From Aureibaculum algae (GTDB lineage Bacteria; Bacteroidota; Bacteroidia; Flavobacteriales; Flavobacteriaceae): 64,000 bases of DNA. The DNA is taken from NCBI RefSeq assembly GCF_006065315.1, contig NZ_CP040749.1:248001-312000 (forward strand), read 5' to 3'. Below, one piece after another: positions 53,567-64,000 of this stretch. The translations under genes were made by a program, and so were the position numbers. How positions within the stretch are numbered: position 1 is the first letter of the stretch; the number at the start of each line of letters is the position of its first letter. The notes under the pieces were generated by a model. It was not told the DNA's origin, did no database searches, and worked only from the letters and a program-made list of their open reading frames with translations.

Positions 53567-54889
53567 TTAAACATCAAAACCTAAACTAACGTCAAGTTTT
53601 TGAGCTATAATCCTGGTAATTCTAGTTTTTAATTCGGGTATTTTAATTTTTTGTAAGGCATCATTCGCGAAAGCGTATAGTAATAAAGCATTCGCTTCTT
53701 TTTTAGGAATACCACGAGAACGCAAGTAAAATAAAGAATCTTCATCCAATTGCCCGATGGTACATCCGTGTGAACATTTTACATCATCAGCAAAAATTTC
53801 TAACTGCGGTTTAGCATTTATTGATGCTTTGTCGTCAATAAGAATATTATCATTTTGCTGAAATGCATTGGTTTTTTGTGCTTCTTTATCAACGATAACT
53901 TTACCATTAAAAACCCCAGTAGAGCTATCAAAGTAAATGCCTTTATACAACTCGTGACTTTCACAATTTGGAAATTTGTGATTTACAAGTGTGTGATTGT
54001 CAACTAATTGTTTGTCTTCAATAATGGTAATTCCGTTCAAGTTAGAAGTAATATGTTCCCCTTCTTGATAGAACTCTAAATTATTTCGAGTGAGGCTACC
54101 TCCAAAAGAAAATGTATTCACAGAAGCAACACTTTGTTGTAATTGTTTTACATAGGTACTGTCAATTAAAGAGGCTGTTTTTCTATCATTTTGTATTTTA
54201 TAATAATCAACGATAGCTCTTTTTCCTGCAAATATTTCGGTAACTGAGTTGGTCAACACAACGTTCTCATTCAAACTTTGATGACGTTCTACAATTTGCA
54301 CATGCGAATTTTCACCAACAACTATTAAATTACGGGGTTGCAGTAAAACATCAGTTTCGATTCCTGTAGAAAAATGAATAATTTGAACCGGTTTTGGTAC
54401 AACAGTATTCTTAGGTACATTGATATAAGCTCCTTCTTTAGAAAAGGCTGTGTTTAAAGAAGTAATGCTGTCTTCTTTTCTTGCAATAGTATTAAAATAA
54501 TGGTCAATAACCATTTTATACTTTGGTTTTGAAAGAGCAGCAGAAAGCAAACAAATATCAAATCCATCATGAGTAGTCTCTGATAAAAATGAGCTATAAA
54601 CACCGTCTACAAAAACAATTTTATAAGAATCAATTTCATGTAAAAAGTAGTTTTTTACATTCTTAAATTCTATAGCAGATTCTATTTTTGGAAAAATCTT
54701 ATAATCGTGTTTTAAAACTGATTTTAAAGAGGTGTATTTCCATTCCTCGTCTTTTTTTGTAGGAAATCCTTGCTTTTCAAAACGGTTAAATGCCTCAGCA
54801 CGGATATCTTGTACTTTTCCATCCGCATCAGCACTTATTTTATCTTCATAAACTAAGAATGAAGTAATTAATTTTTCTTTTAAATCCAT
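53567..54889 (-). CDS. sufD: Fe-S cluster assembly protein SufD
   Basis: This 440-residue scaffold subunit of SufBCD has a variable N-terminal helical domain and a right-handed beta-helix (about 130-380), followed by a C-terminal helical part with CSHGCTIGQLDEDSLFYLRS. It ends 72 bases from the stop of the convergent serine hydrolase gene, behind a bidirectional terminator. In related genomes sufS often follows next; here it does not. Confidence 0.94.
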   Translation of the reverse strand: MDLKEKLITSFLVYEDKISADADGKVQDIRAEAFNRFEKQGFPTKKDEEWKYTSLKSVLKHDYKIFPKIESAIEFKNVKNYFLHEIDSYKIVFVDGVYSSFLSETTHDGFDICLLSAALSKPKYKMVIDHYFNTIARKEDSITSLNTAFSKEGAYINVPKNTVVPKPVQIIHFSTGIETDVLLQPRNLIVVGENSHVQIVERHQSLNENVVLTNSVTEIFAGKRAIVDYYKIQNDRKTASLIDSTYVKQLQQSVASVNTFSFGGSLTRNNLEFYQEGEHITSNLNGITIIEDKQLVDNHTLVNHKFPNCESHELYKGIYFDSSTGVFNGKVIVDKEAQKTNAFQQNDNILIDDKASINAKPQLEIFADDVKCSHGCTIGQLDEDSLFYLRSRGIPKKEANALLLYAFANDALQKIKIPELKTRITRIIAQKLDVSLGFDV

Positions 54890-54898
54890 AAGATCATT

Positions 54899-55636
54899 TT
54901 ATTTCAACCAGTCGTATCCTTTTTCTTCTAACTCAAGAGCTAATTCTTTTCCTCCAGATTTTACGATTTTACCATCGTGTAAAACATGTACAAAATCAGG
55001 AACAATATATTCTAATAATCGTTGGTAATGCGTAATTAAAATAACTGCGTTGTCTTTACTTTTTAATTTATTAACACCATTGGCAACAACCTTAAGAGCG
55101 TCAATATCTAAACCAGAATCAGTTTCATCTAAAATGGCTAATTTTGGTTCTAACATCGCCATTTGAAAGATTTCATTTCTCTTTTTTTCTCCACCAGAAA
55201 AACCTTCATTTAATGAACGAGATAAAAATTTTCTATCAATTTCAAGTAATTCGGCAGTTTTCTTAATTTTTTGGAGCATATCCTTTGCAGGAAGTTCATT
55301 AAGACCATTAGCCTTACGAGTTTCATTAATAGCGGTTTTAATAAAGTTGGTAACTGATACTCCTGGAATTTCAATAGGGTATTGAAAAGATAAAAAGATA
55401 CCTTTATGTGCTCTATCTTCTGGAGCCATATCGTCTAAATCTTCACCGTTTAAAATAACCTGTCCTTCAGTTACTTCATAATCTTCTTTACCAGCAATTA
55501 CACTTGATAACGTACTTTTACCTGAACCATTTGGGCCCATAATGGCATGAACTTCACCAGCCTTAACGCTTAAGTTAATTCCTTTTAGTATTTCCTTGTC
55601 GTCAATGTTGGCGTGTAAATTTTTTATTTCTAACAT
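54899..55636 (-). CDS. sufC: Fe-S cluster assembly ATPase SufC
   Basis: This 245-residue ABC-type ATPase has Walker A GPNGSGKST, the signature FSGGEKKRNEIFQ, Walker B LAILDETDSGLD and the H-loop LITHYQRL. It drives remodelling of the SufB-SufD scaffold in the cytoplasm. It lies 9 bases before sufD. Confidence 0.95.
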   Translation of the reverse strand: MLEIKNLHANIDDKEILKGINLSVKAGEVHAIMGPNGSGKSTLSSVIAGKEDYEVTEGQVILNGEDLDDMAPEDRAHKGIFLSFQYPIEIPGVSVTNFIKTAINETRKANGLNELPAKDMLQKIKKTAELLEIDRKFLSRSLNEGFSGGEKKRNEIFQMAMLEPKLAILDETDSGLDIDALKVVANGVNKLKSKDNAVILITHYQRLLEYIVPDFVHVLHDGKIVKSGGKELALELEEKGYDWLK

Positions 55637-55655
55637 GTAGCTATTCTTTATTGTC

Positions 55656-56087
55656 TTATTCTGTAATTGTCATCGTAATTTGCTCATAAAAACTATTGTC
55701 TAAGATTTTAAATTCGATGCTTTTATTATTTTTTAATATTGTGGCAATGGCCACTTTTTTCTTATTATATATGGTGTCTTTCTGTTTATCTAATTTGTCA
55801 AAATTAATCTCAGAAAAGTTAACCGTTTTAGCTTTTCCACCTTCAAAATCAGTCACACTATTTTTAACAATTGTTAGTGGAATTTTATGTTTTTGATCTG
55901 GTGAAATTACCATCCACTGATTTGTTTTGTTTTCAATCTTTTTAAAGCCAAATGCAACTGGTGCTCTTTGCTCAAAGCCTTCCTCTTTCGAAAAATCAAT
56001 AGATACTTGATAAGATTCGTGCTGAAGGCCAAGATATTGAAGACCTATTAATAATGCCAGATAGATGTAATTTGTTGCTTCTACCAT
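55656..56087 (-). CDS. Hypothetical protein inside the suf operon
   Basis: This 143-residue protein has a hydrophobic start (about 6-22, YIYLALLIGLQYLGLQ) that may be a signal or anchor, and a beta-rich remainder (VSIDFSKEEGFEQRAPVAFG). I recognise no family. It is placed between sufB and sufC (gaps of 6 and 19 bases), so it is co-transcribed. Whether it takes part in Fe-S assembly or is a neutral passenger cannot be told. Confidence 0.65.
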   Translation of the reverse strand: MVEATNYIYLALLIGLQYLGLQHESYQVSIDFSKEEGFEQRAPVAFGFKKIENKTNQWMVISPDQKHKIPLTIVKNSVTDFEGGKAKTVNFSEINFDKLDKQKDTIYNKKKVAIATILKNNKSIEFKILDNSFYEQITMTITE

Positions 56088-56093
56088 AACTTG

Positions 56094-57542
56094 TTAACCT
56101 ACACTTCCTTCTAAGCTTATTTCTAATAATTTTTGAGCCTCAACAGCAAATTCCATGGGTAATTTATTTAAAACTTCCTTGCTAAAACCATTTACAATCA
56201 ACGCAATGGCTTTATCTGTGCCAATACCTCTTTGATTACAATAAAACAATTGATCTTCACCAATTTTAGAGGTAGTTGCCTCATGTTCTATTTTAGCCGT
56301 TTTATTTTTAACTTCTATATATGGAAAAGTATGAGCTCCACATTCATTTCCCATCAATAAGGAATCACATTGTGAGAAATTACGAGCATTATCTGCTCTA
56401 GAATTTACTTGAACTAAACCACGATAAGAATTTTGAGATTTACCTGCAGAAATTCCTTTAGAGATAATAGTACTTTTCGTGTTTTTACCTAAATGAATCA
56501 TTTTTGTGCCCGTATCTGCTTGCTGATAATTATTAGTAACAGCAATAGAGTAAAACTCACCGACAGAATTATCACCTTTTAAAATACAACTCGGATATTT
56601 CCAAGTAATAGCAGAACCAGTTTCTACCTGTGTCCATGATATTTTTGCATTTTTTTCACACAAACCACGTTTGGTCACAAAGTTATAAACCCCACCTTTA
56701 CCGTCTTTACCACCAGGAAACCAGTTTTGAACCGTTGAGTATTTTATTTCAGCATCATCTAATGCTATGAGTTCTACTACTGCGGCATGTAATTGATTTT
56801 CATCTCTTGCAGGAGCTGTACAGCCTTCAAGGTAACTCACATAACTACCTTTGTCTGCAACTACTAAGGTACGTTCAAATTGACCTGTTCCTCCTTCGTT
56901 AATTCTGAAGTATGTTGATAATTCCATAGGACATTTTACCCCTTTCGGAATGTAACAGAAAGAACCATCACTAAATACCGCACTATTTAATGCAGCATAA
57001 AAATTATCCGTTTGTGGCACAACAGAGCCTAAATATTTTTTAACCAATTCAGGGTGTTCTTGAATTGCTTCAGATATTGGCATAAAAATAATACCTTTCT
57101 CTGACAATGTCTTTTTAAAAGTAGTAGCAACAGAAACAGAATCTACAACAATATCAACAGCAACATTTTGTAGTTTCTTTTGTTCATCAACCGAAATACC
57201 GAGCTTACGATACATTTCTAACAAATCAGGATCTACATCATCTAATGTTTTGTTTGGGTCTGCAGATTTTGGAGCTGAATAATAACTGATTGCTTGAAAA
57301 TCTGGTTTTTTATAGTTGACGTTAGCCCAATCGGGTTCTGTCATAGCCTCCCAAATTCTAAAAGCTTCAATACGCCAGTCCGTCATCCATGTAGGCTCAT
57401 TTTTCTTTTTAGAAATAGCTCTAACAACATCTTCATTTAATCCTACAGGAAATTTATCAGATTGTATATCTGTATAAAAACCGTATTCATACTCTTTTGT
57501 TTCTAGCTCTTTTTTTAAATCGTCTTCTGTATATTTACTCAT
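56094..57542 (-). CDS. sufB: Fe-S cluster assembly protein SufB
   Basis: This 482-residue main scaffold subunit of SufBCD has the beta-helix core with [20 protein letters not shown] and [20 protein letters not shown]. Near the end are [20 protein letters not shown] with the conserved Cys and the His/Glu ligands. The length is normal. It is 9 bases after sufA. Confidence 0.95.
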   Translation of the reverse strand: MSKYTEDDLKKELETKEYEYGFYTDIQSDKFPVGLNEDVVRAISKKKNEPTWMTDWRIEAFRIWEAMTEPDWANVNYKKPDFQAISYYSAPKSADPNKTLDDVDPDLLEMYRKLGISVDEQKKLQNVAVDIVVDSVSVATTFKKTLSEKGIIFMPISEAIQEHPELVKKYLGSVVPQTDNFYAALNSAVFSDGSFCYIPKGVKCPMELSTYFRINEGGTGQFERTLVVADKGSYVSYLEGCTAPARDENQLHAAVVELIALDDAEIKYSTVQNWFPGGKDGKGGVYNFVTKRGLCEKNAKISWTQVETGSAITWKYPSCILKGDNSVGEFYSIAVTNNYQQADTGTKMIHLGKNTKSTIISKGISAGKSQNSYRGLVQVNSRADNARNFSQCDSLLMGNECGAHTFPYIEVKNKTAKIEHEATTSKIGEDQLFYCNQRGIGTDKAIALIVNGFSKEVLNKLPMEFAVEAQKLLEISLEGSVG

Positions 57543-57551
57543 TCTAGTTTT

Positions 57552-57881
57552 TTAAAGTGAAAAGCTCTCTCCGCAACCACATGTTCTGTTCGCATTGGGG
57601 TTTTTAAATACAAATCCAGTACCGTTAAGTCCTCCTGAATAATCTAATGTTGTACCCACAAGGTACAAAAAGCTCTTTTTGTCTACAATTATTTTCACCG
57701 AATTTACTTCGAAAATCTTGTCGTTTTCTAGTTGTTCCTTATCAAATTTTAATTCATAAGACAGGCCAGAGCAACCACCACTTTTAACGCCAACACGTAC
57801 AAAGTCAGTAGCGGCATCATAACCGTCATCTTTCATCATTTCAATAACTTTATTTTTTGCTATTTCAGATACCTGTATCAT
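57552..57881 (-). CDS. sufA: A-type Fe-S carrier (SufA/IscA family)
   Basis: This 109-residue HesB-like protein has the three conserved Cys: GGCSGLSYEL and CGCGESFSL. It carries assembled clusters to targets. It is the first gene of the suf operon; the promoter box is at 57911-57918. Confidence 0.93.
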   Translation of the reverse strand: MIQVSEIAKNKVIEMMKDDGYDAATDFVRVGVKSGGCSGLSYELKFDKEQLENDKIFEVNSVKIIVDKKSFLYLVGTTLDYSGGLNGTGFVFKNPNANRTCGCGESFSL

Positions 57882-57910
57882 AGTTAATATAGATTCGTTC
57901 TAAATAAGTG

Positions 57911-57918
57911 CAAATATA
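57911..57918 (-). promoter_or_regulatory. -7 box of the suf operon
   Basis: The minus strand reads TATATTTG, matching TAnnTTTG, 29 bases upstream of the sufA ATG. No IscR-type box is clear. Confidence 0.5.
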
Positions 57919-58373
57919 GGCTAAAATGGAAGAATTAGAAAATTAAAAAGTTAAAAGATTATTGCTGTGATTTTAGAAGTTAGTAGGTTTTAATAAAATT
58001 TCTGTTATAATTTTCTGTCTATTATTTTTTAAAAATAAATTTTATTAGAAATGGTTTAATTATTAACAATTATTTGTAGTTGTTAACATAAAGCCCTAAA
58101 TGAGATGTGAAATTACATATCTTTGCTAAGAAGCTGAAATTCAATTGATTTCTTAAGTTAAGAGTCAAAAGATAAAAGAATAGAGGAAGTAGTATATTTT
58201 TTTATATTTCAGAAATATTGTATATATTTTACCTACACGGTAATAAGGGAGTTCTATGCGGTTAGGAGCGTTATAGAACATTTAAATATTTTAAGTATGT
58301 CTTATTGTTAATGCTATGTTTTAACATCTAAGTATGTCTTTACGAATATTGTGTACGTAAATTTTAAATAAAA
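57919..58373 (+). promoter_or_regulatory. Long control region and leader of the adhesin
   Basis: No gene is seen in this gap. It holds a possible -7 box TATCTTTG (58118-58125), with the inverted repeat TTAACAA/TTGTTAA (58063-58069 and 58080-58086) about 32 bases upstream. Further on are the inverted repeat GTTCTAT/ATAGAAC (58251-58257 and 58273-58279) and two copies of TAAGTATGTCTT (58292-58303 and 58329-58340). A structured 5' leader of 250-330 bases is therefore possible. Confidence 0.4.
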
Positions 58374-58381
58374 TAAATTTG
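58374..58381 (+). promoter_or_regulatory. -7 box close to the adhesin start
   Basis: TAAATTTG matches TAnnTTTG, with a TTG 22 bases upstream (58349-58351). It overlaps the TTG start codon at 58379. If it is used, translation must begin further downstream, for example at TTG 58460. Confidence 0.45.
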
Positions 58382-58891
58382 ATTAATAGAGTAAGTCTGT
58401 CGCTAATTACTTTTTTTGTAATATGTTCTAACCGTATTGTTTCTGCCCAGGAAACCTATTTGAATACTTTTAAAAATTGCTTAAATATACTTTTGGTGAT
58501 TTTAATGTTATTTGCCACCAATAGTTATGCACAATGTGGATTTGGAGCAAGGAATTCGGGTATTATCGTAACGCCATCTGCTGCAACACAAACTACTCCT
58601 AATATAGGGGCTGAAGATTATTTTTTAATGAATGTTGTCAATGGAGGAAATTATAGGGTAAGTACTGCTCCAAATGGAACTTTTGACACTCAGTTATCGC
58701 TATACAATGAATCTGGAGGGGCATTAGTAGGGTATAATGATGATATTGTATCTGGTAATATTCTTTCAACAGTTACATTTACATCAACTTTTACCGGTCA
58801 GGTAAGAGTTGTTTTAAACAGATATGATTGTAGGAATAATAACGGTGGTAACCCAGATTTTGGAGTAGAATATTCAGGTACAGCTATATAA
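58379..58891 (+). CDS. N-terminal part of a giant adhesin, ended by an in-frame TAA
   Basis: This 170-codon frame has two signal-like segments: residues 1-24 (ending IVSAQ) and residues 34-52 (ending NSYAQ). A beta-rich domain of about 120 residues follows (GNYRVSTAPNGTFDTQLSLY ... GQVRVVLNRYDC). Both possible starts, 58379 and 58460, are TTG; the promoter box at 58374-58381 favours 58460. The stop TAA at 58889-58891 is followed in the same phase by more than 5 kb of open adhesin sequence. It looks like a nonsense change (for example CAA to TAA). Alone it would be a small secreted protein. Confidence 0.6.
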   Translation: MINRVSLSLITFFVICSNRIVSAQETYLNTFKNCLNILLVILMLFATNSYAQCGFGARNSGIIVTPSAATQTTPNIGAEDYFLMNVVNGGNYRVSTAPNGTFDTQLSLYNESGGALVGYNDDIVSGNILSTVTFTSTFTGQVRVVLNRYDCRNNNGGNPDFGVEYSGTAI

Positions 58892-61800
58892 ACTTCAACA
58901 GATTTAGCGGTAACTAAAACCGTAAGTGATAATACCCCAGATGAGGGAGATAATGTTACTTTTACATTAGAGGTCACGAATAATGGTCCTGTACAAGCAA
59001 CCAACTTAACAGTAACAGATGTATTGCCCGGTGGGCTTACTTATGTGAGTGATGATGGTGCATATGTTTCTGGCACGGGTGTTTGGATCATTGGTACTTT
59101 GAATTCTGGTGCAACTGCTACATTAAATATTGTAACTGGAGTAAATTTCGGTACTGCTGGAACGACAATAACAAATACAATAACGGCTGTTAATGCTGAT
59201 CAAACGGATAGCAATGTTACAGCAGATGATTTAACGGAATCAATTGTACCATCTATAGATGCTCCTCCAGTTATAACAGCAGTCGGCAATGAATTTTTAT
59301 GTCCGGGTCCTGGTAATTCACAAAACATTGCTACAAGTGTTTCTCTTACAGATCCAGATGATACCACAACTGATGCGGTGTATATTCAAATTTCCTCTGG
59401 GTATGTAACTGGCGAAGATTTATTAACACTTACAGGTACCCATCCTAACATTACCTCAAGTTTTGATGTCACAGAAGGAGAACTTACGTTACAAGGCCCT
59501 ACAACATTTGCCGAGTTTGAAGTGGCAATTTTAGCAGTAGAATATTCTAGTAATAATGCGAGTGCTACCGGAACTCGACAATTTTCAATTACTTCTGGTA
59601 CCGCGAATTATTTACCTCCAACGGATCACTATTATGAATTTGTAACCCAACCAAATATATCTTGGACTGCTGCGAATGCAGCCGCAAATGCTCGGACTTA
59701 TTTTGGATTACAAGGTTATCTAGCTACATTAACATCACAAGTTGAAGCTGATTTTTCTGGGTCTCAAGCAACTGGTGTTGGATGGATTGGAGCAACTGAT
59801 GCTGCCAGTGAAGGAGATTGGAGATGGGTCACAGGTCCTGAAGGACTAGCAAATGGGGGAACAGGAACGCCTTTTTGGAGTGGAAATATTGGAGGAATAA
59901 CAGTACCACCGACTAATTTTGCATTTTGGAATTCAAATGAACCAAATGATTATCCGGGTGGTGCAGCGGTTCCTGGTCAAGAAAATTATGCACATATAAC
60001 AGATGTTTCAGTAACATCTTCTCCAGGTTCTTGGAATGATTTGCCGAATACAACATCTACTTCTGGTGCATATCAAGCACAAGGATATGTCGTAGAATAT
60101 GGGGGCACTGTGGGTGATCCTGTTTTAAATATTTCTGCAACAACCACGATTACTTTAACAAGTATTTCAATTGATACGCAACCTTCAAATCAAACAATTT
60201 GTGAAACCGAAAATGGTAGCTTTAGTGTCATAGCATCTGGATCGAATTTGACCTATCAATGGCAAATAAGTACCAATGGAGGTTCAACTTTTACTGACTT
60301 AAGTGATGGGGTGGTTTATTCAGATACCGACGCGGCAATTTTAAATATTACGGGTGCTTTACCAGGGTTACATAACAACCAGTATCGTGTTATTGTTGCT
60401 AATGGGGTTAATGGGTGTTCCCCAGAAACTTCAGATGCTGCCACACTTACTGTAAGTAACCCAGCCGTAACAGATCCGGGCGATTTCAATAGCTGTCTAA
60501 CAGGAGAAACGTTAGTATTGCAAGCCGAGTTTGTTTCTGCTACAGCAGAATATACTTGGTATGAAGATGCCGATACCACTCCAGTTATGATTGCAAATGG
60601 TGTAGGGTTGGATAATATAATAATTGCTACACCTGGTGCTTATCAGCTTGTGATAGATCCTGTACTAGCTTGTACGTCAGATATTATTTTTATTAACGCC
60701 ATACCATGTGCGGTAGATGACTCATCATTAGTTATAAAAGATAATGTTGCAGGTGTTGTGATAGATGTCTTGGCAAATGACGCTGATATTGAAAACGATA
60801 TTGATGTTTCTTCAATTAATAACACAAGTTTACTGGCTCCATCTAACGGTACAATTTCTATTAATACATCAACGGGTGAAATAACATATGTACCAAATGC
60901 AGGGTTTTCCGGTACGGATACCTTCGAATACCAAATATGTGATACCAACACACCTGCACTTTGTGATGTAGCCTTAGTAGTGGTGGCAGTAGAAGTTGAT
61001 ACAGATAGTGATGGTGTGGCAGACATTATTGATTTAGATGATGATAATGATGGAATTCCTGATACTCTTGAAGCAGCCGGAAACGATCCTTCAGCCGATA
61101 GTGACGGTGACGGTATTTTGGCCTATTTAGATGAAGACGATAGTAATGTGTCTATTGGAGATGATACTCCAGGTATTGAACAAATTTATGATTTTGACGG
61201 TGATGGTATTCCAAATCATTTTGACTTAGATTCCGATAATGATGCAATACCTGATGTAATTGAAGCAGGGTATACAGATGCAAATAATGATGGCTTGGTT
61301 GATACTGTATCATATGGAACAAATGGTTTAGCTGATGAAGTTGAAACTTCTCCGGATAGCGGAATTTTAGCAGTTATACCTATCAATAGTGATGCAGCCT
61401 ATGATAATAATCCAAGTTTCATCTTATATAATTTCTTAGATGTAGATTCCGATAATGATGGAATTACTGATACTACCGAGGCATTTTCAAATAATACTAC
61501 TTACAACGATGTAGATAATGATGGTCAAATAGATGGATTTTTAGATGTTGATAGTAATGGTTGGCATGATACAATAGATGTTGAAACTAACTTACCGACG
61601 TTTTTAAATTCAGATTCAGATTCAATTCCAAATTACCTCGATTTAGATTCAGATGGTGATGGATTACCTGATACTTTTGAAGGTAATTTTCAAGTAACAG
61701 ATGGGGATAACAATGGTATTGTTGGAACAGGAATTCCCGTAGATTCAGATGGTGATGGACTTGCAGATACCAACGATCCAGACGAAGCAGGAAATGTAAT

Positions 61801-64000
61801 TGGCGGGTTTGGTTTTTACCAAGATAGAGATGGTGATGGTGTAAATAATACCCTGGATATCGATATTGATAATGATGGTATTATTGATAATACAGAAGGG
61901 CAACCTACCATTGGTTATCAAGCTCCACTTGGAACTGATACTGACGGTGATGGTATAGATGATGCATATGATGTGGACAATGGTGGCGTTGGAATTGGCT
62001 ATACCAATACCGATGGTGGTAGTGCTCCTGATTATGCAGATACCGATGCTGATGATCCTAACGGTTTAGGTGCTGATCCATATGATATTCTCGAAAATTT
62101 TTATACGGGACCTGGTGAAGATGATTTTGATAATGATGGTATATTAGATTTAGCCGCTTTTAATGATGCAGATAATGATGGTCTTGCTGATATTTTTGAT
62201 TTACAACCTACACGTACGGCAGCCAATAATGCTACAAATGGAGGGCAAACACCTTTTAGTCAGCCTGATACGAATGGAACAGGAGATCGTGACTGGAGAG
62301 ATTTAGATAATTCAGATAACGATGGTGACGGATTAGCTGATACTACAGATATTGATGATGATAACGATGGAATTCTTGATACTGTTGAAGGAACGGGTGA
62401 TTTTGATGGAGATGGAGTGTTAAATAAAGATGATTTAGATAGTGATAATGATGGTATTCCCGATTATACGGAGACTGGTGGTACAGCAGATACAGACAGT
62501 AGTGGTATGCCGGGTACTGGTGTATTAGATGTTACTGAAGTAGATTTGAATGGCCTGCCTTCGGTGTTATTAGGTGTTGGCTTAACACCTGTAGATACAG
62601 ATGGTGATGGAATTCCAGATTATCATGATGTAGACTCAGATAACGATGGTATTACCGATGTTTTAGAAGCCGCAGGAGTAGATGATAATGGAGATGGCAG
62701 ATATGGTACAGGTACTGGTAATGACAGTGATGCAGATGGAATAATTGATGCAATTGATCTTTATGACAATAGAGATGGTAACCTTGATACCCTACTCGGA
62801 GGTACACCACTTGCTATTCCTGATACAGATAGTGACGGACTGAATAACTATATTGATTTAGACTCAGATAATGATACGGTTCCAGACAATGTTGAGGGAC
62901 AATCAACTGTTGGTTATATAGCATTAGCTGGAATAGATACTGATGGAGATGGGCTAGATAATAATTATGATACAAACAATGGTGGTGCTACAATAGTCCC
63001 TGTAAATACTGATGGAACAGGCGATCCTGATTATTTAGATTTAGATGCTGATGATGATTCACTATTTGATATTGTTGAGGCTGGTAATGGTTCTGCAGAT
63101 ACTGATACTGATGGTAAAACTAATGGAACTATAGGAGTCAATGGACTTGATGATGCCTACGATGATGGTACGGGAGGAGATACATTTATTGATCCTAATG
63201 GAGCATTGGATGATACCCAAAGCGATAACTTTCCTGATGCAGATTTAGATGTTTTATTGGGAGGGGATGTTGATTATCGAGATATTTCATTCAATGATAA
63301 TGATAGTGATGGCGTTTCTGATGTTGCAGATTTAGATGATGATAATGATGGTATTTTGGATATTGTCGAATCGAATGGAGTAGACCCACTTGCAGATGCA
63401 GATAGTGATGGTGTTCCAAATTATCGTGATGCTGATTTTTGCACTTTAAATGCATTTTTGATTTGTGGGAATCTTGATGTCGATGTCGATGGTATTCCAA
63501 ACCATTTGGATCTAGATTCAGATAGTGACGGTATTCCTGATAATATTGAGGCACAAACAACACTTGGTTACGCACCACCTGATGTTTTAGATAGTGATGG
63601 AAATGGACTGGACGATAGGTATGAAAATACTCCGGGTTCAGGCGAAGGATTGACTCCTGTCAACACAGATAGTGCAGATAATCCTGATTATTTAGATACC
63701 GATAGTGATAATGATTTATTGGACGACAGTCTGGAATCTGGCATAACCTTGACAGGAACAGATACAGATGGTGATGGGCTCGATGATGCAACTGATGCTG
63801 CCTCAGGTTATACCGACCCAGGAGGTACAATTGATAATCCGTTAACAGGTGGGGTTATACTGCCAGATGCAGATACAGATGTTAATACAGGGGGTGATGT
63901 TGATTTTAGAGATAACACTGATGATACCGCTGACTTAAGTTTGTTAAAATCAATAAATACTACTACTCCAGTTGTCGGTAATACTGTTGTTTTTTCAATT
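58892..64000 (+). pseudogene. Giant multidomain adhesin body, open to the window edge
   Basis: The frame of the previous feature continues for 1703 codons without a stop to the window end. Domains in order are DUF11 (58892-59240, LAVTKTVSDNTPDEGDNV), a beta domain, C-type lectin (59620-60110, GWIGATDAASEGDW and GSWND), and an Ig-like domain (60120-60460). A second Ig/PKD-like domain (60460-60710) and a cadherin-like domain (60710-60990, VIDVLANDAD) follow. Asp-rich thrombospondin type 3 Ca-binding repeats (60991-63930) come next, and a further DUF11 begins near 63931. It would be a surface protein, probably exported by the type IX system (the C-terminus is outside the window). No signal peptide follows the TAA, so this part is functional only if the stop is read through or is a sequence error. 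Confidence 0.7.

Noticed and set aside
63291..63578. 95-codon minus-strand His-rich frame
   Set aside because: It is antisense to the thrombospondin type 3 repeat codons; the His comes from GAT/ATG-type repeats read backwards.
1..64000. tRNA, rRNA, CRISPR arrays, transposases, prophage and toxin-antitoxin pairs
   Set aside because: Scanning showed no cloverleaf T-arm pattern in gaps, no regular spaced repeats and no matching protein families.

Overview
The window comes from a marine-type member of the Flavobacteriia (Bacteroidota). The evidence is low GC, core promoters that carry the Bacteroidota -7 box TAnnTTTG and no strong Shine-Dalgarno sequences, a complete Bat (aerotolerance) operon, the acpP-fabF-rnc-IPExxxVDY-pyk gene order, a CarboxypepD_reg/TonB receptor with a DUF4374 lipoprotein, and a giant adhesin with DUF11 and thrombospondin type 3 repeats. 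No rRNA, tRNA, CRISPR array, transposase or phage gene was seen.

Region 1 (1-18 kb) is dominated by iron. A divergent promoter pair with a central DtxR-type palindrome drives a class V aminotransferase-like gene to the left. To the right it drives an iron-uptake operon: a DtxR/MntR regulator, a membrane-anchored DtxR protein fused to FeoA domains, and FeoB split into a GTPase gene and a permease gene. A RecB/AddA-like helicase-nuclease and a CvpA protein follow. On the opposite strand is a five-gene locus resembling Xus xenosiderophore systems: TonB receptor, DUF4374 lipoprotein, ankyrin protein, a DUF2271 protein with a flavinylation motif, and a PepSY membrane flavin reductase. Together these suggest import of a ferric chelate followed by reductive iron release.

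Region 2 (18-38 kb) starts with panB behind a structured leader. The Bat operon follows (moxR, DUF58, a BatD-like protein with an added membrane domain, batA, batB, batC, batD, batE). Next are a methyltransferase, a small GxxExxY gene enclosed by 19-bp inverted repeats, map, a HAD phosphatase, a thioredoxin-like protein, gpmI, a small ankyrin protein, an M48 protease, an aromatic amino acid hydroxylase and a DUF4230 protein.

Region 3 (38-58 kb) contains pyk, the IPExxxVDY gene, rnc, fabF and acpP, divergent from purN and an RNase H gene. The suf iron-sulfur cluster genes follow, but they are split: sufS lies at 43.7-44.9 kb and sufABCD at 53.6-57.9 kb. Between them sits an eight-gene TetR-controlled ABC-2 efflux cassette plus a serine hydrolase. 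The TetR promoter carries a perfect 16-bp palindrome next to its -7 box.

Region 4 (58-64 kb) is a very large secreted adhesin with DUF11, C-type lectin, Ig-like, cadherin-like and about 980 residues of Asp-rich thrombospondin type 3 repeats. It runs off the window and is interrupted near its N-terminus by one in-frame TAA. The most unusual items are the metal box between the divergent iron promoters, the membrane-tethered DtxR-FeoA fusion with split FeoB, the flavinylated DUF2271/PepSY branch of the Xus-like locus, the inverted-repeat GxxExxY unit that supplies the ends of its neighbours, and the interrupted adhesin.
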